Positions 9,474-17,871 of a stretch of DNA of 34,626 nt are shown piece after piece. A program made the translations under genes and the position numbers. Source of the stretch: Candidatus Woesebacteria bacterium RIFCSPHIGHO2_01_FULL_38_10 (GTDB lineage Bacteria > Patescibacteriota > Microgenomatia > UBA8517). The notes beneath the pieces are model-generated. The model did no database searches. It saw only the letters and a program-made list of their open reading frames with translations, and had not been told where the DNA came from. The stretch spans positions 2,819-37,444 of the forward strand of contig MGGC01000032.1 of the NCBI GenBank assembly GCA_001792215.1, given 5' to 3'. Positions within the stretch are counted from its first letter, which is position 1. Each line of letters opens with the position of its first letter.

Positions 9474-11306
9474 ATGTCAAGAAGTATAAGAAACATTGCG
9501 GTAATTGCCCACGTTGACCACGGTAAAACAACCTTGGTAGATGCTCTGTTAAAACAAACCCACACTTTTCGTCAAAATCAGGAAGAAATGGGAATTGAGC
9601 GCATTTTGGACAGCAACGAACTCGAGCGTGAACGAGGAATAACAATTTTGGCCAAAAATTGTGCAATTTCCTATAAAAATACAAAAATAAATATCATCGA
9701 TACTCCCGGCCACGCAGATTTTTCTGGAGAAGTTGAGAGAACTCTTGGTATGGCAAACGGAGCTCTCCTCATTGTAGACGCTCAAGAAGGACCAATGCCT
9801 CAAACTCGTTTTGTATTAAAAAAAGCCTTAGAGTTGGGATTAAAAATGATTGTTGTTATAAATAAAATCGATAAAAAATACGCAAGGCCAAAAGACTCTG
9901 TAAATAAAATTGAAAGCCTTTTTTTGGAATTAGCCAAAGAAGATTCCCAACTAGAATTCCCTGTTGTCTACGCAATTGGAAGACGCGGGGTTGCGTTCAA
10001 CGAACTTCCTGAAAATCTAGAAATGGAGGGAGATATAACTCCTCTTCTTGATTCAATAATAGAAAATATTCCGGCTACAAAAAACTCGAGCGATGGAACT
10101 TTTAAGATGTTAGTCAGTTCCCTGGATTACGATTCACACTTGGGGCAAATCGCAATCGGCAAAATTGAAAGCGGAAAACTCGCAAATGATCAAAAAGTTA
10201 TTATCGCCCAATTCCCCGAAGTTTTTCACAAGATAGAAAAAATTACTGTTTACGAAGGACTAAATAGGATTGAAACAGATTCTGCCGAGGCAGGAGACAT
10301 CGTTGCTCTAGCGGGAATTGAAAACCTAAAGATTGGGCAAACAATTTCAGACCCCTCAGATAGGACTGCTCTTGCCGAAATTACAATTTCCGAACCAACC
10401 CTGCATATAACTCTTGGAGCCAACACTTCTCCATTTGCCGGCCGCGAGGGCAAATTCACAACAGGAAGACAAATCGAAGAAAGGCTTAATAAAGAAATGG
10501 AAAAAAATTTGAGTCTGAAAGTGGAGCGTCAAGAAAACGGAAAGTACAAAATCTCCGGGCGAGGCGAGCTGCATTTGGCAATACTTCTGGAAACAATGCG
10601 GCGCGAAGGATATGAAATGGAAGTTGGGAAACCAAAAGTCATAGTCAAAAATATTGATGGTATTTTAAAAGAGCCAGTAGAAGAGGTTGATATTATAGTT
10701 CCTGAGGAACACGTTGGGGCGGTAAACCAGGAACTTGGAAAAAGATTTGGAAAATTGGTTAATATGGATCCAATCTCAGAAACAGAGGTTGAATTCATTT
10801 ACCATATCCCGACTCGCGCAATAATAGGCCTTAGAAGTTTACTTTTGAGCCTTACAAAGGGGACTGCTATTATAAGTTCTTGGGTTATTGGATATGAGCC
10901 TGTAGGACGCGAGATTTCCAAACTACGGCGCGGAGCTTTAATCTCACAATCGGCAGGTGAAGCTCTCGCCTACGGGCTGGAAAACGCGCAGGGGAGGGGA
11001 ATAACATTTATTGAACCGGCAGATAAAGTTTACGAAGGAATGATAATCGGACAAAATGCAAAGGATGATGATATAGAAATAAACGTCTGTAAGGGTAAGA
11101 AATTAACCAATATGCGAAGCAAGGCTTCAGACGGCGTAATTCAGCTGACTCCTCATACAAAACTATCACTTGAACAGTCTTTAAGCTTTCTAGAGCGGGA
11201 CGAGCTTTTGGAAATAACGCCTGGGAATTTAAGGCTTAGGAAAAAATATCTTTCACACTTAGAAAGAAAGCGCCACTCCCATTCACAAAATATGTCTGTT
11301 TCTTAA
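9474..11306 (+). CDS. typA: Translational GTPase TypA/BipA
   Basis: Full-length elongation-factor-like GTPase: IAVIAHVDHGKTTLVDALL, RGITILAKN, DTPGHADFSGEVER, NKIDK; BipA C-terminal region. Confidence 0.97.
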   Translation: MSRSIRNIAVIAHVDHGKTTLVDALLKQTHTFRQNQEEMGIERILDSNELERERGITILAKNCAISYKNTKINIIDTPGHADFSGEVERTLGMANGALLIVDAQEGPMPQTRFVLKKALELGLKMIVVINKIDKKYARPKDSVNKIESLFLELAKEDSQLEFPVVYAIGRRGVAFNELPENLEMEGDITPLLDSIIENIPATKNSSDGTFKMLVSSLDYDSHLGQIAIGKIESGKLANDQKVIIAQFPEVFHKIEKITVYEGLNRIETDSAEAGDIVALAGIENLKIGQTISDPSDRTALAEITISEPTLHITLGANTSPFAGREGKFTTGRQIEERLNKEMEKNLSLKVERQENGKYKISGRGELHLAILLETMRREGYEMEVGKPKVIVKNIDGILKEPVEEVDIIVPEEHVGAVNQELGKRFGKLVNMDPISETEVEFIYHIPTRAIIGLRSLLLSLTKGTAIISSWVIGYEPVGREISKLRRGALISQSAGEALAYGLENAQGRGITFIEPADKVYEGMIIGQNAKDDDIEINVCKGKKLTNMRSKASDGVIQLTPHTKLSLEQSLSFLERDELLEITPGNLRLRKKYLSHLERKRHSHSQNMSVS

Positions 11307-11340
11307 TCAGCATATAAACAAAACCAATCACTCCGGAAGT

Positions 11341-11606
11341 AATAAGCTTGCATATCCTTGGATCTTAGAAGTTATTTCGCTTGAGTCAAAGAGCATACAA
11401 TTTCTGAACCTTTCGCAACTGAGCTAATTGACCGAATTTACGCTTATTTTACCTCAATTGATAATCTTAGGGAAATAACAATTTTAAAGCCACTTTTACT
11501 CCCAAATTGGGCTATAGGTTAAAAGTCAGAACCTATGGAAAATCTTCCTGGCAAACTTAATTTCTTTGGAAACCAAGGTTATTATGAATACCTCTTTATG
11601 CCCTAA
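11341..11606 (+). pseudogene. Decayed ORF with a frameshift and an internal TAA
   Basis: Coding-like segments in successive frames: NKLAYPWILEVISLESKSIQF / SEPFATELIDRIYAYFTSIDNLREITILKPLLLPNWAIG(TAA)KSEPMENLPGKLNFFGNQGYYEYLFMP*. Confidence 0.4.
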
Positions 11607-11649
11607 ATGTTAAATTTAATAATTTTAGAAAATGAGGTAAAATATTGTT

Positions 11650-12636
11650 ATGGCTAACAATAAAATTGATTATGAAAAAATTATCCAGATTTCAAAGGAA
11701 ATTGGAGTTTCTAGCAAGAAGGTGTTGGATTTTTTATTTATGTTGCGTGACGGGGAGCCGATAGGAAATAACGAATTATTACGAAGAATTGGAGTCTCCA
11801 AAAACGCACTGAATCAGGCAAAGGAATTTCTTTCTTCCTTTCTAAAACCGCCCTCGAAAGATACGCAACTAAAAGAGGGTTTATCTCAGGATGTCAATTC
11901 CCTTTTTGACCCAGGTTATAGGCAGGAAGAAGATTTTTGGTCTGTTCTTGAGAACGAGCATTACAGAAAATCTGTTGAACTGTTCAATAAATACGCAAGT
12001 CAAAGACCAACTCCTGAAAGAAAATACGATCAGTTTACTGCTACAATTGAGACTACCGCCAGACGCGCCAGCTTACTGAATTTTTTTGAAGATGTGCGCG
12101 GTAAAGAAATGCTTTTCCTGGGAGATGGTGATTTTACTTCAGTAGCAGTAGCAAACCTTTATACCGCTTTGGAGGTGGCAGTCCTAGATATTGATGGCCG
12201 GATCTTGGATGAAATAGGCTCAATTTCAAAAATCGAAAAATTAGGTATTAGTTCAGATAATTACGACGCAAGGAAACCACTTCCTGCCCCATACTTTGGT
12301 AAATTTGATGTGGTGTTTTCAGATCCCCCATATACAACTGACGGAATTAAATTATTTGTCTCAAGAGCCATCCAAGCTCTAGATCCTTCGAATCAAACAG
12401 CCAGAATTTATGTTTGTTACGGGAACAGCGATAGAGCTAAAGAAAAATTCTTGCCTGTTAATGAAATATTTAGTAATTCTGGACTTATGGTAAGGTGGTT
12501 GTTTGATAAATTTAACAGATATCAAGGAGCCGAGTCTATCGGTAGTGCCAGCTCTTTATTTATATTAGAAGTTACATCCAAAACGAAACCTCTAATTACA
12601 GGAAAATATGACAAACCAATCTACACCAACGATTAA
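11650..12636 (+). CDS. N4-bis(aminopropyl)spermidine synthase-like (BpsA/DUF43) protein
   Basis: N-terminal winged-helix-like region, then RRASLLNFFEDVRGKEMLFLGDGDFTSVAVANL, VLDIDGRILDEI, DARKPLPAPYFGKFDVVFSDPPYTTDGIKLFVSRAI; matches the GDDDxTS / DIDxR / DPPYT pattern of BpsA. Confidence 0.8.
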   Translation: MANNKIDYEKIIQISKEIGVSSKKVLDFLFMLRDGEPIGNNELLRRIGVSKNALNQAKEFLSSFLKPPSKDTQLKEGLSQDVNSLFDPGYRQEEDFWSVLENEHYRKSVELFNKYASQRPTPERKYDQFTATIETTARRASLLNFFEDVRGKEMLFLGDGDFTSVAVANLYTALEVAVLDIDGRILDEIGSISKIEKLGISSDNYDARKPLPAPYFGKFDVVFSDPPYTTDGIKLFVSRAIQALDPSNQTARIYVCYGNSDRAKEKFLPVNEIFSNSGLMVRWLFDKFNRYQGAESIGSASSLFILEVTSKTKPLITGKYDKPIYTND

Positions 12637-12651
12637 TCATCTTTCTACACT

Positions 12652-12795
12652 ATGAGAATAAGAAAGCTTGTTTCTTGTGAAATGAATATGGCCGTGAAAT
12701 GCGTATTTCTCGTAACAAGAAATAACGCAAAAAGAACTTTTATAAGTTATTTTTGGGACAGATTCGTTCCTGAACTTCGTACGCAACGGATATGA
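12652..12795 (+). CDS. Small hypothetical protein (47 aa)
   Basis: MRIRKLVSCEMNMAVKCVFLVTRNNAKRTFISYFWDRFVPELRTQRI*, stop overlaps next start as ATGA (12792-12795). Confidence 0.4.
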   Translation: MRIRKLVSCEMNMAVKCVFLVTRNNAKRTFISYFWDRFVPELRTQRI

Positions 12796-13394
12796 AACCG
12801 ATATTAATATACGAGGGGAAACCATCGTGGCAAATAAGAGAGAGGCTTAGCTTACTTTGTTCCGATAGAGACGAATACCCGACAGACGACTCTGAAAAAT
12901 TCAGAGATGTATTCTTCCCTGAATTCAGTAACATTTTAGAAGTGATTGAACCACCCCCTGGCTCTTTTATTCAATATAACTGTTACGCTCATGTTCTAGG
13001 TTTGAAAGGAGTAATCTTCAAAGAGGTTGTTGTTGCTGTAATAGAAGAATTTAAACAGGAACCTACTGATTCACCTAAAACGGGCGACATTGTAATTTAC
13101 AGAAATACTCAAATGGGCAATAAACTATATACCACAATTGAACATGCGGGCATATTGTCAGAGAGTAAAAAAGTTATATCTAAATGGGGAGAAGGAGCAC
13201 TTTTTAAACATGATATATTTTATGTCCCGCTTTCGTATGGAAATGTTGTGGAATTTTACAAGCCAGACATTAAAGAACTGGCTTCAGAGATTATCAAAAA
13301 AAGGAAAACAATGGGTTTAGAAGTTGAAGAAACACCAAAATATATCTTGAGGCAGCAATTATACGAGGTGCATACCAAGAAAAATCAAAGTTAA
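12792..13394 (+). CDS. Putative NlpC/P60/CHAP-like papain-fold protein (DUF7689-like)
   Basis: NCYAHVLGL, GDIVIYRN, IEHAGILSESKKVISKWGEGALFKHDIFYVPLSYG: Cys...His arrangement of papain-fold family. Confidence 0.5.
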   Translation: MKPILIYEGKPSWQIRERLSLLCSDRDEYPTDDSEKFRDVFFPEFSNILEVIEPPPGSFIQYNCYAHVLGLKGVIFKEVVVAVIEEFKQEPTDSPKTGDIVIYRNTQMGNKLYTTIEHAGILSESKKVISKWGEGALFKHDIFYVPLSYGNVVEFYKPDIKELASEIIKKRKTMGLEVEETPKYILRQQLYEVHTKKNQS

Positions 13395-13402
13395 ATAGAA
13401 AT

Positions 13403-13558
13403 ATGACATTAACTAAAGGTGATCTGACACAAATAGATAGACGACTTGAAAACCAAAAGGAAGAAATCCTTGAGAAGATTGATGATAAATTTACTAAGCT
13501 CAGAAGTGATTTCTTTGAGAAATTGGGGATCTTACAAATAAAATTTTATTTATTCTAA
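13403..13558 (+). CDS. Short coiled-coil protein (51 aa)
   Basis: MTLTKGDLTQIDRRLENQKEEILEKIDDKFTKLRSDFFEKLGILQIKFYLF*; heptad-like pattern; converges on obg with 9-nt overlap. Confidence 0.45.
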   Translation: MTLTKGDLTQIDRRLENQKEEILEKIDDKFTKLRSDFFEKLGILQIKFYLF

Positions 13559-14494
13559 AACCGCTTTGAGCCCTTGAATGCTATCCCAATCGTAGATTGA
13601 AACTTGAATAATATTTTTGTTGTATTTACCTAATTTTATTTTCATCCCGGCTATAACTTTTGGATTAACTAAATCTGACTTTGTAATCAAAATAGTCTCC
13701 GGAATGTTCAATAATTTATCATTATAATTTTTGAGTTCGTGGCGCACAGTTTTGTAATCCTTTAAAGGATTCTCTGACTCTGAGGAAATACAGTGAAATA
13801 TTACTCCGACCTTCTCAATGTGTTTCAAAAATGAAATCCCCAAACCCTTTCCGCTCGACGCTCCTTCTATAAGACCCGGAATGTCGGCAATTACTTTACC
13901 TTTGTATACTCCAAGGTTTGGATGAAGTGTAGTAAAAGGGTAATTGGCAGTTATTGCTTTAGAATTAGTTAACTCATTTAGCAAGCTGCTTTTCCCCGCG
14001 TTGGGAAGGCCAATTAATCCGAAGTCAGCAATTAGTTTTAAAATTAATGAGACTTCTTTTTTTTCTCCATCTAATCCTGGTTGGGCAAATAGCGGAGTAG
14101 TTCTTCTCGGATTTCTGAATTTATAGTTTCCTCTGCCTCCTTTTCCTCCGGAGCAAATAAGCTCATGCTGGTCAATTTTATTTAGCTCGAATAGCAGTTC
14201 ACCGGATTCTTTATCGATAACAGAGGTCCCTATTGGAAGCTTAATTTCTAAATCGTTTCCGTTTTTACCTGTTTTTAGGTTTTTTCCACCCGGATTACCA
14301 TTCTCTGCCGAAAAAACGACTTTTCTACTAAATTGATTCAAGAGCGTTATGTCCGATCTTGCAACCAGGTATAAATCGCCACCTTTGCCACCGTTTCCGC
14401 CATCCGGTCCGGAATGCTTCTTCTTTCCGAAAGAAATCAATCCCGATCCACCTTTTCCTGCTATTAAAGTTATATCAATTTCATCAACTAACAT
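13550..14494 (-). CDS. obg: GTPase Obg, no OCT domain
   Basis: Obg fold (LVDEIDITLIAGKGGSGLISFGKKKHSGPDGGNGGKGGDLYL) and G domain (GLIGLPNAGKSSLLNELTNSK, DIPGLIEGAS). Confidence 0.95.
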   Translation of the reverse strand: MLVDEIDITLIAGKGGSGLISFGKKKHSGPDGGNGGKGGDLYLVARSDITLLNQFSRKVVFSAENGNPGGKNLKTGKNGNDLEIKLPIGTSVIDKESGELLFELNKIDQHELICSGGKGGRGNYKFRNPRRTTPLFAQPGLDGEKKEVSLILKLIADFGLIGLPNAGKSSLLNELTNSKAITANYPFTTLHPNLGVYKGKVIADIPGLIEGASSGKGLGISFLKHIEKVGVIFHCISSESENPLKDYKTVRHELKNYNDKLLNIPETILITKSDLVNPKVIAGMKIKLGKYNKNIIQVSIYDWDSIQGLKAVLE

Positions 14495-14620
14495 GAGAAG
14501 AGTATTATATCAAGAATTTGTTGCACTCCTCATAGCACATGCGAAGTTTGTGGAAGCTTACGTAAATTCTAAATCCAATTGCAACCCCCTAGAGTAAAAT
14601 ATTTAGCTTCAAGGTGAAAG

Positions 14621-14887
14621 AAGATTAAACATACAAAGCTCAGATATTGGGAAAGAGACAAAATCGCAATTTGGGAATCCGGAAGTGTTTCGAACAAGAA
14701 AATTGCAAAAAGACTTGGGGTGAGATATTTCTCTAAAGGAACTGATTTTAAAACCATAACCCAAAAAGAAATCGAGGATGTGGTTGATGAGATTAATAAT
14801 CAACCCGGAAAATGTCTTGGATATTACACCGCAAAGGAGGTATTCTTTGCTAAGCTAAACAATCAAAGGGTTGTGATTCGATATTGA
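14621..14887 (+). mobile_element. IS30-family transposase remnant, internally deleted
   Basis: In-frame joining of N-terminal HTH (KKIKHTKLRYWERDKIAIWESGSVSNKKIAKRLGV) to C-terminal end (RYFSKGTDFKTITQKEIEDVVDEINNQPGKCLGYYTAKEVF); DDE core absent; no ATG. Confidence 0.75.
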
Positions 14888-15009
14888 ATGTAGGACTTAA
14901 CAAGCTAAAAGTGTATAATGTATAATATAGGGTAGTAATATTGCAATAATCTTCCTATTTGCCCCGAAAGATTTAGTTTTGTGTTTCATTATTAAAATAT
15001 TTTTTTTCG

Positions 15010-16215
15010 ATGAAATCGCAAGGTTCTGCAAAGCAGGTTCTTATGGCAAAAATCAACATTTTTGATGTACTGATTGTGTACTCTGACCGACTCGCAAAGA
15101 GTGCTAATTCCCTATCCAATGACATTTTGACACCATTTCCTAAAGGATCAAACGGTGAAATATACAACGTAGTCTACAGGTACTTTCTAAAAATTTGCAA
15201 AAAAAATAATTTAAAAGCGGCCTTTACTACTCCAACTGATATTACAGGAGCAGGCAGATGTAGAAGTTATTGGCTTTTTGAAAACAATAGCTGGATTAAG
15301 ATTAGAAAGTCTGGCTATTCGAAATTAATTTTTGACAAGTTCTCGCCGATTAACAAGAGAATCAAAACTAGTCGTAAACTACTTTTTTCATCCTATGAAG
15401 TTAAACCTTTTAACCATCCATACCTTTTTAATCTTTTTTTTGACAAACAAAAAACTTATAAAAAGCTCCATAAATTTTCCATCCCCACAGTAACTATTAA
15501 AGATGCAACTGAAGAAAGTATTTATAGAGCACTTAGGTCGCTCAACGAAATAATGTTAATACATCCACACAAATATGATTTTTCTGACGAAATAGTAATG
15601 AAAAACAGGTTTGGCGCTGGTGGAATACGTGTCTATAAGTTCAAGGCTAATCAAACAAAGATGATGATGACTTTAATGAAAAGTAATGAAAAAATATCAT
15701 ATATTATTCAGCCGTTTGTTAAGTTTGATAAAGGTTTTAGTTACAAAAATTCTCAAGTTGCGGCTGATATTCGGCTGATATATCTCGGAGGAAAAATAAT
15801 TCAGACTTATATAAGAATGGCAAAGACAGGTGATTTCCGCTGCAATGAGCACCAGGGGGGTTTACTAAAATATATTTCTAAAAATGAAGTGCCACAGGAA
15901 GTAGTAACCACTTCTAATAAGATTGCTAACGTTTTAAATAAAAAATGTTCACTGTATACACTTGATTTTCTTATCAGTAATAATGGCAACATATACCTTC
16001 TCGAAGGAAATACCGGACCAGGACTGGATTGGAATTTATCAATCAAGGAAAACGAAATCGAAGCCCAAAAACTAATTAGAATTATAGTGAAAGAATTAGT
16101 TACGCGGGTTGGACAACCGATTTTAATTGCCAAAAAAGAAATTCATAACATTGTGATTGAAGTTCCAATAACCGGCGAATATCCGATAATGCCAAACGGG
16201 TTATTATCGACTTAG
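15010..16215 (+). CDS. ATP-grasp (RimK-like) ligase
   Basis: IVMKNRFGAGGIRVYKF, YIIQPFV, AADIRLIYLGGKIIQTYIRMAKTGDFRCNEHQGG, LDFLISNNGNIYLLEGNTGPGLDW. Confidence 0.75.
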   Translation: MKSQGSAKQVLMAKINIFDVLIVYSDRLAKSANSLSNDILTPFPKGSNGEIYNVVYRYFLKICKKNNLKAAFTTPTDITGAGRCRSYWLFENNSWIKIRKSGYSKLIFDKFSPINKRIKTSRKLLFSSYEVKPFNHPYLFNLFFDKQKTYKKLHKFSIPTVTIKDATEESIYRALRSLNEIMLIHPHKYDFSDEIVMKNRFGAGGIRVYKFKANQTKMMMTLMKSNEKISYIIQPFVKFDKGFSYKNSQVAADIRLIYLGGKIIQTYIRMAKTGDFRCNEHQGGLLKYISKNEVPQEVVTTSNKIANVLNKKCSLYTLDFLISNNGNIYLLEGNTGPGLDWNLSIKENEIEAQKLIRIIVKELVTRVGQPILIAKKEIHNIVIEVPITGEYPIMPNGLLST

Positions 16216-16263
16216 TTCTTTATAACATTCTCCCCGTGTTAAAGTACAGTTTTTCTCGAAATT

Positions 16264-16304
16264 TTTACCACTCCAGGTTTACCACTTTACCACTCCAGGA
16301 GTGG
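16264..16304. repeat. Short tandem repeat and palindrome
   Basis: TTTACCACTCCAGG (16264-16277), TTTACCAC (16278-16285), TTTACCACTCCAGG (16286-16299); last copy forms CCACTCC-A-GGAGTGG (16290-16304). Confidence 0.7.
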
Positions 16305-16530
16305 ACTAGACACACCTGAAATTTGATTGGGAGTATTTGGGGTCGTCTACCAAACGACTTTCGTACGTATTATATCAATGCTGAAAGCAAAGAGCGAGAG
16401 TTATTAAAAGTTCTTATTTTGAGGGCAAAATCTTTACCTTCCCAAGCAACCTTTGCTTAAAGATCTTAGACAATTTTGAATTTTGGAGGCCGTACGCCTT
16501 TATTTTTTGTCATATGTCATACAGTTTTTG

Positions 16531-17250
16531 TCATGCGAAAAGATCATAAATAAACTTTGCACCTATCAGCAGGATTGCTATAAGTACTATTTTACGAAAA
16601 CTGTCTTGCGGTATTTTCTTCACAACTTGTTTTCCAGTAAAAGACCCTGCAAGGGCAATCACAAACAGGAATGGAATATACCAATAATACTGGCTGTTCA
16701 AAAATCCTTCAGCAAAGTAAACAGGAAGCCGTGTAAAGTCTACTGCTAATGCTATTGCAGCTGCAGTAGCAATATACTTTTCTTTCGGTAACCCAAACGC
16801 GGCTAAGAATGCTCCCCTTAATGCTCCGCCAGTTCCAATAAGGCCAGCAAGAAACCCGGATACTCCACCACCGAGAATTGAAGTAGGTAATGAGGGTTTT
16901 ACTTTCAAGTCTTCTTTCCATAAGGAAACAGCGGAATAGAGAACCAAGAAGACCCCTAAAATACCCTTTAACGCATCTTGTGGTGTGTATGCCACTAACA
17001 ATGCTCCAATAAGCGTTAGAATGACGCTGGGAACACCAAAGATGAGAAGAATATGCTTATCCAGTCCGTGCCTGAAAAAGCTCACTTTCCCTATATTGCC
17101 AAAAATATGAAACAGCGCGACCAAGACAAGCGCAGTCTTAAAGTCGAGGAAGAGGAGTGCAAGCGGCAAGAAAACAGTTGAAGAACCAAATCCGGCAATT
17201 GTTCCGATTATTTCAGCAAAAAACGCAGAGAGAAAGAATAAAACGTCCAC
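16531..17250 (-). CDS. TauE/SafE-family sulfite exporter-like permease
   Basis: Multi-TM; SAFFAEIIGTIAGFGSSTVFLPLALLFLDFKTALVLVALFHIFGNIGK and GFLAGLIGTGGALRGAFL. Confidence 0.85.
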   Translation of the reverse strand: MDVLFFLSAFFAEIIGTIAGFGSSTVFLPLALLFLDFKTALVLVALFHIFGNIGKVSFFRHGLDKHILLIFGVPSVILTLIGALLVAYTPQDALKGILGVFLVLYSAVSLWKEDLKVKPSLPTSILGGGVSGFLAGLIGTGGALRGAFLAAFGLPKEKYIATAAAIALAVDFTRLPVYFAEGFLNSQYYWYIPFLFVIALAGSFTGKQVVKKIPQDSFRKIVLIAILLIGAKFIYDLFA

Positions 17251-17464
17251 AAAATCAGTATATCAAAGTCGCAGCGCTTCTATGATTAGGTTTAAGAAAT
17301 TAAAATAAAGCTGGCACAACGAAAACCAAGATCAGTACTAAAACAGGCCCTATAACCCAAATAACTTTACTAGAACTCTGCCTGCGTTCAGTAATGATAG
17401 GATAACTGAAAGATTCTTTTTCAGACTTATTAAAAAGCCGTACCATTTTTTTATTGTATCAACT

Positions 17465-17866
17465 TTATTGTCTCACACGGAGCATTCCACCTATTGAAAT
17501 GTTTTGAGCCGTGATGCTTCCGTCTGAATTTTCAGTTCCAAATGCTGCCACTTTCTCACCCGTTTTCAAATCGGATTTAGAACCTTCAGACGCTTTATTG
17601 ATGATGGTTTGGTCTAACAAAATAACTATTTTGCTACTTCCATCCTGCATTTTGACGGTGATGCTTTTATCGTCCTGGCTTATTATTTCACCATTAACAG
17701 GTCGTGCTCCTTGAAAATTACCTCTTCCTTGGAACTGCTGCCCATTTTGGCCACCTCTAAATCCTGCAAAACGCTGTCTTTGTTGATACTGCATACCGCC
17801 ATAAAACGCGGCTACGGCTACTATAAGTGCCACAACTACTGTAATAACAATACTATTCTTCTTCAT
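17465..17866 (-). CDS. Secreted/anchored protein with Gly/Gln/Arg/Phe-rich linker and small beta domain (DUF5666-like)
   Basis: Signal-anchor, FAGFRGGQNGQQFQGRGNFQGARP linker, VNGEIISQDDKSITVKMQDGSSKIVILLDQT. Confidence 0.6.
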   Translation of the reverse strand: MKKNSIVITVVVALIVAVAAFYGGMQYQQRQRFAGFRGGQNGQQFQGRGNFQGARPVNGEIISQDDKSITVKMQDGSSKIVILLDQTIINKASEGSKSDLKTGEKVAAFGTENSDGSITAQNISIGGMLRVRQ

Positions 17867-17871
17867 TAAAA

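Noticed and set aside
9445-9803. Minus-strand ORFs overlapping typA (also 10250-10459, 10356-10574, 10529-10798)
   Set aside because: Antisense to a well-conserved gene, composition is a reverse-complement by-product, no family resemblance.
14569-14803. Minus-strand ORFs over the IS30 remnant
   Set aside because: Explained by the plus-strand transposase fragment.
16327-16461. Short plus-strand peptide LIGSIWGRLPNDFRTYYINAESKERELLKVLILRAKSLPSQATFA
   Set aside because: Possible gene remnant but no ATG, short, family not recognised; not enough to call.
16483-16749. 88-aa plus-strand ORF over the TauE 3' end and other antisense ORFs in the ABC operon (19026-19304, 20506-20823, 21807-22028)
   Set aside because: Antisense to confident TauE/ABC/adaptor genes.
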